Assembly (NCBI RefSeq): GCF_003388735.1
Contig: NZ_QUBQ01000001.1
Span: 744,001 to 808,000, forward strand
Origin: Paenibacillus paeoniae
GTDB lineage: Bacteria; Bacillota; Bacilli; Paenibacillales; Paenibacillaceae
DNA length: 64,000 nucleotides
Direction of reading: 5' to 3'
In this document: in pieces, positions 42,381 through 52,261 of the stretch
How the letters are laid out: every line of letters begins with the position of its first letter
Position numbering within the stretch: position 1 is the stretch's first letter
Notes under the pieces: generated by a model
What the model was told of the DNA's origin: nothing
Databases searched by the model: none
What the model saw: the letters and a program-made list of their open reading frames with translations, nothing else
Position numbers and translations under genes: made by a program

Positions 42381-43184
42381 ATGAGTATGGTCATGCATAT
42401 TATAGATGCTTTTACTAACGAGAAATATAAAGGAAATCCAGCGGCGGTTTGTTTAGTAGAAGAAGCGATACCAGAATCTCGCATGCAAATTATTGCCTCG
42501 GAAATGAATGTGTCGGAGACCGCATTTGTTAGGCCTGGCGATGAGGGTTATTCATTACGCTGGTTTACGCCGAAGGCAGAGGTGGATCTATGCGGACATG
42601 CGACATTGGCTGCGGCTCATGCACTATGGGATACGGGGCGGCTAGCAGTGACACAGAGAGCTGTCTTTCAGACGAAAAGCGGGATCTTGACGGTGGAACG
42701 GGATGGAGAGTGGATGATTATGGATTTCCCTTCCGAACCGGCAGCGCCGACCGAGGCACCGAAGGAGCTTATCGAGGCGCTTGGGCTTATACCGAGGTAT
42801 GTGGGCCGCAATCGAATGGACTACTTGGTCGAGGTAGACAGCGAGGCAACGGTACGAACCTTGCAGCCGGACTTTCAATTGCTGAAGACGTTGCAGACTA
42901 GAGGTGTAATCGTGACAAGCGCAGCAGAAAAGAAGGGAGAGGGAGCGAGCTTCGACTTCATATCTCGTGCATTTTTCCCTGGGATCGGTGTAGATGAAGA
43001 TCCCGTAACAGGTTCGGCTCATTGTGCATTGGCTCCATATTGGGCCAAGCGTCTTCGCAGAGAGGCGTTAATCGGCTATCAGGCTTCTGAAAGAGGCGGT
43101 TATGTTCGGGTACAGTTAAAGGGCGAGCGGGTACTGCTATCCGGACAAGCAGTCACCGTACTTCGCGGCGAGCTTACTGAATGA
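42381..43184 (+). CDS. PhzF family isomerase-like protein
   Basis: A 267-residue PhzF-fold protein. HIIDAFTNEKYKGNPAAVCLVEE opens the family, SETAFVRP carries the glutamate of the active site, WFTPKAEVDLCGHATLAAAHALW follows, and FFPGIGVDEDPVTGSAHCALAPYWA is the diagnostic second half. The ATG at 42381 follows AAGGGGAG by seven bases. Members include phenazine biosynthesis isomerase, but most in Bacillota are uncharacterised. Confidence 0.88.
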   Translation: MSMVMHIIDAFTNEKYKGNPAAVCLVEEAIPESRMQIIASEMNVSETAFVRPGDEGYSLRWFTPKAEVDLCGHATLAAAHALWDTGRLAVTQRAVFQTKSGILTVERDGEWMIMDFPSEPAAPTEAPKELIEALGLIPRYVGRNRMDYLVEVDSEATVRTLQPDFQLLKTLQTRGVIVTSAAEKKGEGASFDFISRAFFPGIGVDEDPVTGSAHCALAPYWAKRLRREALIGYQASERGGYVRVQLKGERVLLSGQAVTVLRGELTE

Positions 43185-43243
43185 TTTGTAGGAAGAAGGT
43201 CGTTCTTCAAATTCAGTGGAGATAAGTTTGGCAGTGTTCTGTT

Positions 43244-43379
43244 CTTCATGGCCGAAGCAAACGGAGCAAGTAAATGTTCTGGAGAAGCGGTAGCGTTCGC
43301 CTTTGTATCCGGATTCCAACCTATAAACGATAAGATCAAGGAATCCGGATACAACAGCGATCGGAAGAACATTTACTTG
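43244..43379. repeat. Palindromic repeat core, copy 1
   Basis: The 136-base core has nested inverted repeats: an outer 14-bp pair (43267-43280 with 43366-43379) and an inner 15-bp pair (43303-43317 with 43340-43354). It could fold into a long two-part hairpin as DNA cruciform or RNA. It differs from copy 2 at a single base (43349). Confidence 0.85.
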
Positions 43380-43478
43380 TGTAGTTAGCGTGTTTAGCCA
43401 TGTTTGCTAAATGTTCCAGAGAAAAAGCCGTTTTCCAAGTTCATTGGAAATGAAAATTGTGATTGTTGAGTACTGTCC

Positions 43479-43614
43479 CTTCATGGCCGAAGCAAACGGA
43501 GCAAGTAAATGTTCTGGAGAAGCGGTAGCGTTCGCCTTTGTATCCGGATTCCAACCTATAAACGATAAGATCAAGGAATCCGGGTACAACAGCGATCGGA
43601 AGAACATTTACTTG
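43479..43614. repeat. Palindromic repeat core, copy 2
   Basis: The second 136-base core lies 235 bases from the first. Its one change, A to G at 43584, falls in the inner stem and turns a T-A pair into a T-G pair, so the fold is kept in RNA. The unit ends three bases from the stop codon of the minus-strand binding-protein gene, so it may also affect that mRNA's 3' end. Confidence 0.85.
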
Positions 43615-43642
43615 CGCAGTTGCGTGTTTAGCCATGGTTTAT

Positions 43643-44971
43643 TTATTCAGCAGCGACAAAGTTGCTTGGCTCGCTATTGATTTTTTGAACAGTCTGCTGA
43701 ACGAGCTCCCACCCTTGATCAAATGAAAGAGACCCGCTCGCTACAGCCTTGAATTGCACATCAAATACATCAATCAGTTGAAAATACGCTTCATTGGCAA
43801 GTTTGACGTTCGAAGCTGCCGGAGTCACACCATCCAACTCGAAGATCGCCTCAGCCCCAAACTGGTTAAAAGTCAACTCGTCTCTGTAGGTAACGAAGCC
43901 AAACGGACTCTGGATATCCTCCCAACGTTTGGCTGCTTCTACGCTTATAACATCAGCTTCAATACGCTCTGCCCCCTCTTCACTCATGAGATACGCAATC
44001 ATTCCCATCAGTTCGTCAATATACTCGCTCTCCGCATGAATAGCAAACGGATTCGTTGCATAGATAGGCATACGATAGTTATTCATAGGATCACGCGGCA
44101 GCTCAACAATAGACCAATCCTCCGGGGATTGGCCGGCATTCATTAAAGCTCGAATGTAATGGCCGCCAGTGATGTACAGCCCAGTATTATCGAAAGTACG
44201 GGGATTGTATATCTTGCTGTTTAGAAACTTCTCCTTCAAGCCATCCCCATAGATCTGTTCAAACAATTCCCGCCACTCTTGACGATCCAGCGTAAGCTGG
44301 TTGTCTTCAACGAGATTCCAACCCATAATCGTCCGGCCGAACCACTCCAACGCCGAAAATTGCGAGAAATTCGTAGTGTAGCTTTGTATATTCGGAGATT
44401 GTTCCTGAATCGATACGGCTGTTTGCCTGAACGTCTCCCAGGACATCGGACTTTCCGGTATTGCCACATTCAACTCGCTCAAGAGCTTATTATTTATAAA
44501 CAAAACTTGTTTGTTAAATGTAGGAGATAAAGTTGTTAACGTCCCATCCCGTCGTGTTGCTTGATCGGCCAAAACTTGTTGATGCACATTTAGTTGAATC
44601 CCATACATATTCAGCAATGGGGCCAAATCCAGCAAAGGATAATTCTCTATGTAATAATCTGCCTGAAAGTTAAGAAAAAGATCCGCGTCCGCCTGTTCTA
44701 TAATGGCTAAGATAGCTTCCATATAATCCTCAGGTGCAATATTTTTATTTGCCCATACCTCGCTTAAGGGGTCTCTCACTTCAAATGTAATATGGGGGAA
44801 TTTTTCGCGTAATAGCGGCTCAAAGAGATGGAACCGTTCCACTGGCTCAGCTATTACCTTTACGGTGATTTCAGGCTGCTTTTCCTTGCCGATTCCGGGT
44901 AAGGTGCAGCCTTGGGCAAGAAAGGATAGAAGAAGCAAACAAGTGATCCACGCCGTACTACGTTTTTTCAA
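43643..44971 (-). CDS. Orphan extracellular solute-binding lipoprotein, paralogue 4
   Basis: A 442-residue lipoprotein clearly related to the three at 3.1-7.5 kb. The signal peptide ends LAQGC, cysteine at residue 22. Shared blocks are LAPLLNMYGIQLN, LSPTFNKQVLFINNKLL, MSWETFRQ and GSLSFDQGWELV. It is closest to paralogue 2 by eye. The TTG start follows AGGAGG. No permease or ATPase lies nearby, and the gene ends beside the palindromic repeats. Confidence 0.8.
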   Translation of the reverse strand: MKKRSTAWITCLLLLSFLAQGCTLPGIGKEKQPEITVKVIAEPVERFHLFEPLLREKFPHITFEVRDPLSEVWANKNIAPEDYMEAILAIIEQADADLFLNFQADYYIENYPLLDLAPLLNMYGIQLNVHQQVLADQATRRDGTLTTLSPTFNKQVLFINNKLLSELNVAIPESPMSWETFRQTAVSIQEQSPNIQSYTTNFSQFSALEWFGRTIMGWNLVEDNQLTLDRQEWRELFEQIYGDGLKEKFLNSKIYNPRTFDNTGLYITGGHYIRALMNAGQSPEDWSIVELPRDPMNNYRMPIYATNPFAIHAESEYIDELMGMIAYLMSEEGAERIEADVISVEAAKRWEDIQSPFGFVTYRDELTFNQFGAEAIFELDGVTPAASNVKLANEAYFQLIDVFDVQFKAVASGSLSFDQGWELVQQTVQKINSEPSNFVAAE

Positions 44972-45121
44972 TGCAAATCCTCCTTGAAAATGAGTTTATT
45001 TTATGGGAATTATTGTGCATTTAACTTCTCTATGTCAGACGAAGGGGGTCCATTTTTTGTTGCATAAGAGTAATATTTGAAATTTATAGTTGAATAAGCG
45101 AAAGCATAGCAAGTTCAGAAA

Positions 45122-45167
45122 TAAAAAAAGAGAAGCATCGCGCATGCATCATGCATACGGATACTTC
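45122..45167 (-). terminator. Terminator of the diguanylate cyclase gene
   Basis: Read on the minus strand, GAAGTATC pairs imperfectly with GATGCTTC around an inner ATGCAT-rich stem, followed by TCTTTTTTT. It lies about ten bases after the stop codon. Confidence 0.65.
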
Positions 45168-45177
45168 CCTCCTGTAC

Positions 45178-46350
45178 TTATATGCTCATTCCTCTTTTGG
45201 AAGCGGGAATCGATTTATAGGCGGTGACGCGGTTTTTGCCATTCGCCTTGGAGTAATACATGGCTTCATCGGCGAGCTTAACCATTTCCTGAATCGTGGA
45301 CGTGTCCTTGGTTGTGCAGAATCCGACACTGATGGTCACTATCGTCTCGGCTTCTACGCGCTTGCGGATCGATTCCGCTACAATCTCCGGCTTGACGCGG
45401 TCTGTGCTGATACAGGCCAGCAGTTCCTCTCCGCCATAGCGGCCTGCAGCGCCGATGCCGCTGGCTTCTTCTTTAATAATCTCAGCCACTCGCTTCAAGA
45501 CCCCATCGGCTTGATGATGGCCCTGCGTATCGTTCAATCTCTTGAAGTTGTCAATATCGCAGAAAATAACGGCAACTGACTTGCTGCTTGCCAGCAAGCC
45601 CTCTGCTTTGGAACTAAAGTGGCGTCTATTGTATAGTCCGGTCAGGCCATCGACAATGGATGATTGATAAGTCGACATTAGCCGTTCGATAACCCATTCG
45701 AACAACAGGATGAACAGGAGCGAGAAGTACAGAATCGGCATCAGCATCGCGAGCAGCAGCAGCCATGGCTGCGATCCGTGGAATACATAACCTTCCGCGA
45801 CACGTGCCAGCTCATAGATGAAGAAGACGACAAGCCCAGCATAATATTTGTTGTTCATGTCGGCGTTTCGCGTTGCAAGCAATATAATAAGGGTAACGAC
45901 TATGCTGTAGACATCGAGCATCGGAAATGAGAAATCCCCGACCGTTCTGTCCATGCCTTCGAATGGCTGGATCATAATCTGAATGGCAGCCAAGCATACG
46001 GTCGCGAATGACATGATAGCGAATGGAATAATCCGGAGCTGCGCGGAACGGTAGGTATATAATTTCATGAATACAAAGTTTATAATAATAAAAGATACAA
46101 TGTGCAGCACATCAGACAAGAGATACAGCGATGGGGAGAGATTCCATCCTGGGAATGCCAGTGCCACCAAGGCGGCTTGCCGCGCGATGCTAAGTGAAAT
46201 GGCCGTAATGAGCAGCCTGTAGGTATGCTTGTTACGGTAGCTTACATATAACTTGATGGACATGAAAAGCATCAGTATCAGAATGACGATTACCGATGAA
46301 GATGAGAATAGTTGTCCGTTCGGGCCTGTCAGCCATTGCATGATTGTCAT
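45178..46350 (-). CDS. Membrane-bound GGDEF diguanylate cyclase
   Basis: A 390-residue protein. The first 210 residues contain about seven helices, an integral membrane sensor region. The C-terminal GGDEF domain starts at VDGLTGLYNRRHF and carries GRYGGEEL, an intact active-site motif, with VIFCDIDNFKRLND before it as the metal/substrate site. It should make cyclic di-GMP. An RxxD inhibitory site is not evident before GGEEL. It is monocistronic. Confidence 0.9.
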   Translation of the reverse strand: MTIMQWLTGPNGQLFSSSSVIVILILMLFMSIKLYVSYRNKHTYRLLITAISLSIARQAALVALAFPGWNLSPSLYLLSDVLHIVSFIIINFVFMKLYTYRSAQLRIIPFAIMSFATVCLAAIQIMIQPFEGMDRTVGDFSFPMLDVYSIVVTLIILLATRNADMNNKYYAGLVVFFIYELARVAEGYVFHGSQPWLLLLAMLMPILYFSLLFILLFEWVIERLMSTYQSSIVDGLTGLYNRRHFSSKAEGLLASSKSVAVIFCDIDNFKRLNDTQGHHQADGVLKRVAEIIKEEASGIGAAGRYGGEELLACISTDRVKPEIVAESIRKRVEAETIVTISVGFCTTKDTSTIQEMVKLADEAMYYSKANGKNRVTAYKSIPASKRGMSI

Positions 46351-46495
46351 CGTCCGACCACCAATATTGTAGGATGGGAAGAAACTTTACAGAAACATAC
46401 GTTCTATTATATCATAATTTAGTAGATGTTGAACCTTTAAGTTAATGAGCATTCGAAGCGAACACCGCTTTAGAACCTATCAGGAGCTGGGACAA

Positions 46496-47635
46496 ATGAA
46501 TATACTGCAAGCGTTATTTTTTCCTCCGGAACAGCCCGGCGGCGTATCGTCCATGGTCCCTTACATTCAAGAACGCTTCCATAAGCTCGGATGGGGCATG
46601 GAATTATTCTCCCTCCCGAAGCGAGTAAGGAACAAAGGCCAGGAAGAGGTCACGTTCCAAACGTTTGATCATACCCCTTATATCGGCAATTCGCTCGTCG
46701 ATAAATATATCCAGACTTATAAAGATTACGTATGGTGGACGCGTATGCGAATTCAGAAGCCCTATGACATCATCCACGCGCATCATCCCATCGCTGCGAT
46801 GGTCATGAAGGATCTATTCCCGGATACTCCGCTTGTCATGACGCTTCACTCCAGCTATGAGCGCGAGCTTATTCTGAATGGCAAGATTAAAGAGGGCAGC
46901 GTAGAGCATCGCTTCCTGACTTCAATATATCGCGAGCTGGAATCCAAGGTCGATAAGCTAATGACCGTCTCGGAATCATTTCGATCCTATCTTGCGCCGT
47001 TCATCGATCATCCAGAACGTATCAAAATCATTCCCAATGGCTTCGACGAGAAGCGATTCAAGCCTATTGCTCATGAAAACGAAGTCACGCAACTTATTAC
47101 CGTCTGCCGGCTTGTCCCTGCCAAAGGACTCGATGTGCTGCTTGCTTCATGTGCGGAACTGAAGCGCAGAGGCCATCCATTTGTCCTGCATATAATTGGG
47201 GACGGTCCAATTCGAGAAGAGTTGGAGGAGTTGGCTCAGAAGCTGGGTCTGTACGATGATATCATTTTTTATGGATACATGCTGCATCCGGAGGAGTTTA
47301 TGCCGTTTTTCGATGTTTTTGTATTGCCCTCCCGCGCTGAGGCATTCGGCTCCGTATTTGCCGAGGCAGCCCTCTGCTGGCTGGCGCTTGTGGGCACGAA
47401 TGTTGGGGGGATTTCGGAGCAGATCGAGGACGGCGTGAACGGCCTGCTTGTACCGCCTGAGAATCCAGAAGCGCTTGCGGACGCGCTTGAGAAGGTGCTT
47501 ATCGATCCGACGTACCGTTACAACTTGGCCCGTTCCGGCTGGGATAAAGCGAAAAAGGTCTATTCATTGCAGCGCGTTATCTCCCAGTTGAAGAAGGTGT
47601 ACAACGAAGTGAACGCGGCTGAGAACGCTCAGTAG
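46496..47635 (+). CDS. GT4 family glycosyltransferase
   Basis: A 379-residue GT-B enzyme. FFPPEQPGGVSSMV forms the N-terminal acceptor loop; IIPNGFDEKRF is the inter-domain motif; and PSRAEAFGSVFAEAALCW gives the EX7E nucleotide-sugar motif, followed by GGISEQIEDGVNGLLVPP. The ATG at 46496 follows AGGAG by ten bases; the upstream ATG at 46445 lacks a site. No other polysaccharide gene is adjacent, so the acceptor is unknown. Confidence 0.87.
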   Translation: MNILQALFFPPEQPGGVSSMVPYIQERFHKLGWGMELFSLPKRVRNKGQEEVTFQTFDHTPYIGNSLVDKYIQTYKDYVWWTRMRIQKPYDIIHAHHPIAAMVMKDLFPDTPLVMTLHSSYERELILNGKIKEGSVEHRFLTSIYRELESKVDKLMTVSESFRSYLAPFIDHPERIKIIPNGFDEKRFKPIAHENEVTQLITVCRLVPAKGLDVLLASCAELKRRGHPFVLHIIGDGPIREELEELAQKLGLYDDIIFYGYMLHPEEFMPFFDVFVLPSRAEAFGSVFAEAALCWLALVGTNVGGISEQIEDGVNGLLVPPENPEALADALEKVLIDPTYRYNLARSGWDKAKKVYSLQRVISQLKKVYNEVNAAENAQ

Positions 47636-47676
47636 TAAGCTTCACTAATGAGATCAAATAAAAGGCTGGTGACAGC

Positions 47677-48972
47677 ATGAGTGTGTCATTTCGGTTCATC
47701 CACGCAGCCGATTTTCATTTGGACAGTCCGTTCAAAGGTCTGTCGAAGGCGCCGGATGCCGTAAGGAAAGGGTTGATGGATTCAACCTTCGCCGCTTTGA
47801 AGAAGCTGACGGATCTTGCGATTGCCGAAGAAGTTGATTTTATCGTAATTGCAGGCGATCTCTTCGACGAGGCCGACCGTTCTCTGCGCGCACAGCTTGC
47901 TTTGCTTCAAGAGTGGGAACGTCTTGCGGCTGAGGGCATATCGGTCTATGCGATTCATGGCAATCACGATCATCTTGGCGGCAGACGTGCACGGCTTGAG
48001 CTTCCGCCGAATGTACATATATTCGGCTCGGCTCGGCCTGCAGGGCTTCCGGCTTATCGGAAATCGGGAGAGCTGGCGGCATACGTCTATGGCATGTCTT
48101 ACGGAGAACGGGCGGAGACGCGCAACCTGGCGATTTCATATCAGGCTGCGCCGGAAGCGCCTTATCATATTGCGCTGCTGCATGGCAATGTGGGTGGCAA
48201 CGCTTCACATGACCCCTACGCGCCATGTACGTTGGAGCAGCTAATCGGCAGCGGCTTTGATTATTGGGCGCTTGGACATATTCATAAGCGCGAGCTGCTG
48301 CATGAGTATCCGCATGTCGCTTATGCAGGCAATCTGCAGGGACGGAATCCGAAGGAAACCGGTGCCAAGGGCTGTTATTTGGTTGATGTATCGGAAGGTA
48401 AAAGAGTCGATATGCGCTTTATGCCGCTGGATAAGGTACGGTGGCTGGAGTTAGATCTATCGATCGAAGATGTTTCGACCGAGCAGGAGCTGCTTCGAAG
48501 AATGGAGCGGCGAGTTGCACAGTGCAGAGAAGAGGAAAGCGGCTCCTCCGTCATGCTGCGGCTGCGATTGGTAGGCAGCGGGAGTCTTCACCGAACGGTT
48601 AGCCAGGAGGCAGCGCTTGCCGCTTGGATTGAACAATTGCAAGCGACAGAGCCTATCTATTCGGACGAGCAATGGACGTATGTCTATGGACTGGTGTCAT
48701 CCACGAACGCCCCAATCAACTGGCATATGTTGCAGGACGAAGACAGTTTTGCCGGCGAGTTGTTCCGACTTAGCGACAGGACTGGACAGGATGAAGCGAA
48801 ATGGCGGGAACTGGCGGAACAAGCCATTGGGGATATGTCGAATCATCCCAAGTTGAATCGGCTCGGCCAGGCGAAGTGGGACGTGCTTCCGAAGGAGTGG
48901 CTTCAGCAGGCGAAGGAACTGACATTAAGTTTGATTGCTGATGCTGGAGAGAACAACCGCCGCCCATCCTAA
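47677..48972 (+). CDS. yhaO: YhaO-like metallophosphoesterase (SbcD/Mre11 type)
   Basis: A 431-residue DNA-repair type exonuclease subunit. The five metallophosphoesterase blocks are present: HAADFHLD, VIAGDLFDEAD, AIHGNHDHLGG, ALLHGNVGG and WALGHIHKRELL. The C-terminal 190 residues form the capping and partner-binding region. It precedes the yhaN-like ATPase gene by 51 bases, as in B. subtilis. Confidence 0.9.
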   Translation: MSVSFRFIHAADFHLDSPFKGLSKAPDAVRKGLMDSTFAALKKLTDLAIAEEVDFIVIAGDLFDEADRSLRAQLALLQEWERLAAEGISVYAIHGNHDHLGGRRARLELPPNVHIFGSARPAGLPAYRKSGELAAYVYGMSYGERAETRNLAISYQAAPEAPYHIALLHGNVGGNASHDPYAPCTLEQLIGSGFDYWALGHIHKRELLHEYPHVAYAGNLQGRNPKETGAKGCYLVDVSEGKRVDMRFMPLDKVRWLELDLSIEDVSTEQELLRRMERRVAQCREEESGSSVMLRLRLVGSGSLHRTVSQEAALAAWIEQLQATEPIYSDEQWTYVYGLVSSTNAPINWHMLQDEDSFAGELFRLSDRTGQDEAKWRELAEQAIGDMSNHPKLNRLGQAKWDVLPKEWLQQAKELTLSLIADAGENNRRPS

Positions 48973-49023
48973 TAAACGGGGCGGCAATGGCTCGGCCAGC
49001 GGGGCCAGGCAGGAGGATGCGGT

Positions 49024-52000
49024 ATGAGGCTGCAAGAAGCTTTTATAGAAGGATACGGACGGTTTCATGACCGGCGCCTGGATTTGGATGCGCCGGTTAT
49101 TGTCGTTTATGGACCAAATGAAGTGGGCAAAAGCACACTGTTCGGTTTTTTGAGGACGATGCTGTATGGCTTTGCGCGCCGTTCTCACCCCGTACTTCGC
49201 GCCGAGCCGCTGCATGGTGGACGACATGGTGGACGGCTCTTGTTTCGTGATGGGACAGGAAAGTCCTATTATCTACTCCGACACGCGGATGAGGCGGGCG
49301 GCAAGCCTAGACTGCGGGAAGCTACGACACCTTGGGATTCCGTTAGCGAGTCCATAAGCCTGGAAGAAAAGGCGATGGAGCAGCGAGCGTGGGAGACCGA
49401 TTATTTGGGCGGCATCCAGGAGCGCTTATTCCGTGGATTATTTGCAGTAACGCTTACAGAACTGCAGGAAGTGGGTCTATTGTCGGGCGCGGAGCTTGGC
49501 CGCCATCTGTATCAGGCAGGCTGGGAGAGCGGCGGTGCGGTAGCGGCTGCCGAGAAAGAGATTAACCAGGAGCTGGAGCTCCTGTTCAAGCCCAAAGGGT
49601 CCAATCAGCGCGTAAATGCCGAGCTGAAGAAGCTGGAACAGCTAGAGGCCGAATGGAGAAGGCTCGAAGACGGCATAGACAATTATAATCATCTTAGGCA
49701 ACAGGAAGCGGAAACTGCCAATGCGCTTAAGGTTATATCAGAGGGGTTGCCCCTGGTGCAGATGCAGCTCAGACATATACAGAAGGCGCTGGCCTCCAGA
49801 CCAGCTTGGCTGCGGGTGAGACAGATAGCCGTTGAGGCTGAGCAGTACCAGTACACAGAATCGCTCGCTTTCGGTGCAGAGCACGCGTGGCATGAATGGC
49901 TGCGCAAGCGTCAAGACGCTGAAGAGAAGAGGGATACTCTGAAGCTGGAAGCTGGCAGGCTGGAGCGTCAGCTGGCGAGTTTGCTCTATGATGATCATTT
50001 GATCGCTAAGACGGTAGATACCGAAGCTGCGCTGCAATCCTCTGAACGGATGAAGGCGATAAAAGAGCAAGTCTCGGAATGGGATAGCGAGCTGCGGCAG
50101 TTGGATGAGACAATCGGCGAATTGGTTGCGAGCATATCGCCGGAGTGGACGGAGCGTCAGCTTCGCGATTTGACCGTGACGATTGCGGAGCGCGACTATG
50201 CCCGTACTATGCAGGAGCGCACAGGGGCATTGCTTCGCCAGGAGGAGCGTCTGGCGTCAGAGCATGATGCGCTTCGTCAGCAAGAGAAAGAGCTAGTCAT
50301 GTTGCTGGACGAAGCCAGGACCCGAATGACTAGAGCGAAGCAGTCACTTAACGACAGCGCACAGGGGCGCTTCGCGCTCTATCCAGCTTCCAAGAGCAGT
50401 CTCATGGCAGCGTGGAACGAGCTCGACGATGCATTGAGAGAATGGGAGCTTGAGTCGGGATCGGATGTAGGGACGCTGCACGACACTGATAAAGCTCGTC
50501 ATGCTTTTTCACGTTTAGCAGGGGTGATTCTCGCGACTGGAGCCGCAATTGGACTTGGCATCGCCTCGGCACTTGGCTGGCTTGATCAAGCGGGCATACT
50601 TGGCACTGTCGCAGCTGTGGGAGCAGGCGGCATCGCCGTTGGTTTAATGATCAGTTTGCGATCGACAGGTGCTTCCGCGAGCAAGAACTCGCGATCAGTT
50701 GGCGGAAGAGGCCGCCGCGGTGCAGTCGCTCAAGGTGAGCAGCGGGTTCGCCAGGCGCTGGGCGGCATGGTGAAGGATGGGGATAGCCGGATGGAGGAGC
50801 TGCTTATGCAGTTCCGCCAGAGTCTGTCGACTAACTCCGGCGGCATGTTCCGCGGGCTGATCCGCCAAGAGGTTCAAGACCGTATTGAGGCCATCGGCGA
50901 TTATGAGCTTTGGCGCTCGAAGCATGATGAGACAGAGGGTCGACTGGCGCGCCAGCGTGATTCCATCGGAGAGAGCGAGGCTGCGGCGAATGAGATGAAG
51001 CGACGTTCGGAAGTCTTCGCTGAGCAATGGAGCGCATGGCTGGCAGAACGATCGTTAACCGGCACAATGTCGTCAGCGGCGGCGCTTGAAGCATTCGAGC
51101 TGGCGGAGGAAGCATTGGAGCAGCTGAAAAGGTATGACCGATTGACGATTCGGCGTGAGGAGGCATGTGCAGAGCTGTCCCGGTATGAACGAAAAGCGGG
51201 GCAATTATGCGAAGGCAACCAACAAGCCGAGCGCATGCTTCAACAAGATGCAGGGCTTGCCTTACAAAGTCTGCTGGCGGAGTGCAGACGCCAGGCTGAC
51301 ATTCGGAAGGAAGCTCGCACGCTAGAAGCGGGCTTACAGGAAATAAGTCTGGTGCTGGTTGATGCAGAGAGAAAGCTGGATGCTGTGGGGCTGGAGATCG
51401 GTGCTGCAATCCGGGAAGCGGGGCTATCGCTGGAAGCGGAATATGTGGCGGCTCTTGAACATTTTCGTTTAAGAACAGACTTAATGGATGAGCGGCTGAA
51501 GCTTGAGATTGAGCTTACAGCAGGTTTGACGAATGAGGAATGGCATGAGGTGGAGCAGCTTCTGAATCATGCCGATGAAGAGATGCTGTCGAGCCGGCTG
51601 GAGGACATTCGGCAGGAAGAAACCCGATTTATTCAGGATCAGCAGGAGCTGCTGGAACGAAAGGGTGCGTTGGGCGCGGCTCTGGAGCAGCTTCGACAGG
51701 AGGGGGAGCGACAACGTCTACTTGCAGAGCGAGAGATGGTTCTGGCTGGCCTGGATGCCGATATGGAGCGTTATGCGGTTCTGTCGGTAAGCCGATCCCT
51801 AATTGAGCATACGAAGCGCATCTACGAACAGGAGAAACAGCCGATCGTATTGCGCCATGCATCTTCTTATATGAACAAGCTGACGGAGGGCCGTTATGTG
51901 AGAGTAAGCGCCGATCCAAGCCGTTCAGGCATTCAGGTCGAGGACAAGGGACATGCTGTGCTGGATAGCGGGTTCTTAAGCCGCGGTACGGCTGAGCAGC

Positions 52001-52251
52001 TCTATCTGTCTATGCGTCTTGCATTGGCGAAGGAATCTTCATCAAGCAGCAAGCTTCCGCTTATGCTGGACGACCTCTTTGTTCATTTCGATGGCTCCAG
52101 ATTAAAGGCTGCCGCTGCGTTAATGGCGGAGCTGTCCGAGGAACGCCAAATTCTGTTCTTCACCTGCCAGGAGCATACGCGTGATGCCTTGATGGCCGCA
52201 TGCTCGGAGGCTAAGCTTGTAAATCTCGATATGGCCGCGGCTAGCCGTTAG
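49024..52251 (+). CDS. yhaN: YhaN-like AAA ATPase (SbcC/Rad50 type) with membrane segment
   Basis: A 1075-residue SMC/Rad50-like ATPase. Walker A is GPNEVGKST at residues 30-38; Walker B is LPLMLDDLF near 1013-1021, preceded by the signature SRGTAEQLYLSMRLAL. Long coiled coils span about 190-480 and 590-970. Between them, at about 495-547, two hydrophobic stretches (LAGVILATGAAIGLGIASALGWL and VAAVGAGGIAVGLMISL) form a membrane hairpin at the place where Rad50 has its zinc hook. This is known in YhaN proteins and suggests membrane tethering of the complex with YhaO. Confidence 0.9.
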   Translation: MRLQEAFIEGYGRFHDRRLDLDAPVIVVYGPNEVGKSTLFGFLRTMLYGFARRSHPVLRAEPLHGGRHGGRLLFRDGTGKSYYLLRHADEAGGKPRLREATTPWDSVSESISLEEKAMEQRAWETDYLGGIQERLFRGLFAVTLTELQEVGLLSGAELGRHLYQAGWESGGAVAAAEKEINQELELLFKPKGSNQRVNAELKKLEQLEAEWRRLEDGIDNYNHLRQQEAETANALKVISEGLPLVQMQLRHIQKALASRPAWLRVRQIAVEAEQYQYTESLAFGAEHAWHEWLRKRQDAEEKRDTLKLEAGRLERQLASLLYDDHLIAKTVDTEAALQSSERMKAIKEQVSEWDSELRQLDETIGELVASISPEWTERQLRDLTVTIAERDYARTMQERTGALLRQEERLASEHDALRQQEKELVMLLDEARTRMTRAKQSLNDSAQGRFALYPASKSSLMAAWNELDDALREWELESGSDVGTLHDTDKARHAFSRLAGVILATGAAIGLGIASALGWLDQAGILGTVAAVGAGGIAVGLMISLRSTGASASKNSRSVGGRGRRGAVAQGEQRVRQALGGMVKDGDSRMEELLMQFRQSLSTNSGGMFRGLIRQEVQDRIEAIGDYELWRSKHDETEGRLARQRDSIGESEAAANEMKRRSEVFAEQWSAWLAERSLTGTMSSAAALEAFELAEEALEQLKRYDRLTIRREEACAELSRYERKAGQLCEGNQQAERMLQQDAGLALQSLLAECRRQADIRKEARTLEAGLQEISLVLVDAERKLDAVGLEIGAAIREAGLSLEAEYVAALEHFRLRTDLMDERLKLEIELTAGLTNEEWHEVEQLLNHADEEMLSSRLEDIRQEETRFIQDQQELLERKGALGAALEQLRQEGERQRLLAEREMVLAGLDADMERYAVLSVSRSLIEHTKRIYEQEKQPIVLRHASSYMNKLTEGRYVRVSADPSRSGIQVEDKGHAVLDSGFLSRGTAEQLYLSMRLALAKESSSSSKLPLMLDDLFVHFDGSRLKAAAALMAELSEERQILFFTCQEHTRDALMAACSEAKLVNLDMAAASR

Positions 52252-52261
52252 TTTCTTGAAG

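Larger units (their letters stand above)
43192..43640. repeat. Tandem pair of palindromic repeat units
   Basis: Two units of about 230 bases fill the gap between the PhzF gene and a convergent binding-protein gene. Each begins with a diverged flank (from 43192 and from 43421) and contains a nearly identical 136-base core. No gene is credible here; minus-strand frames reading MFFRSLLYPDSL... simply follow the repeat twice. Confidence 0.85.

Noticed and set aside
43137..43635. Minus-strand frames reading MFFRSLLYPDSLILSF in both repeat copies
   Set aside because: They simply follow the duplicated palindromic DNA, have no ribosome site and end differently after the core.
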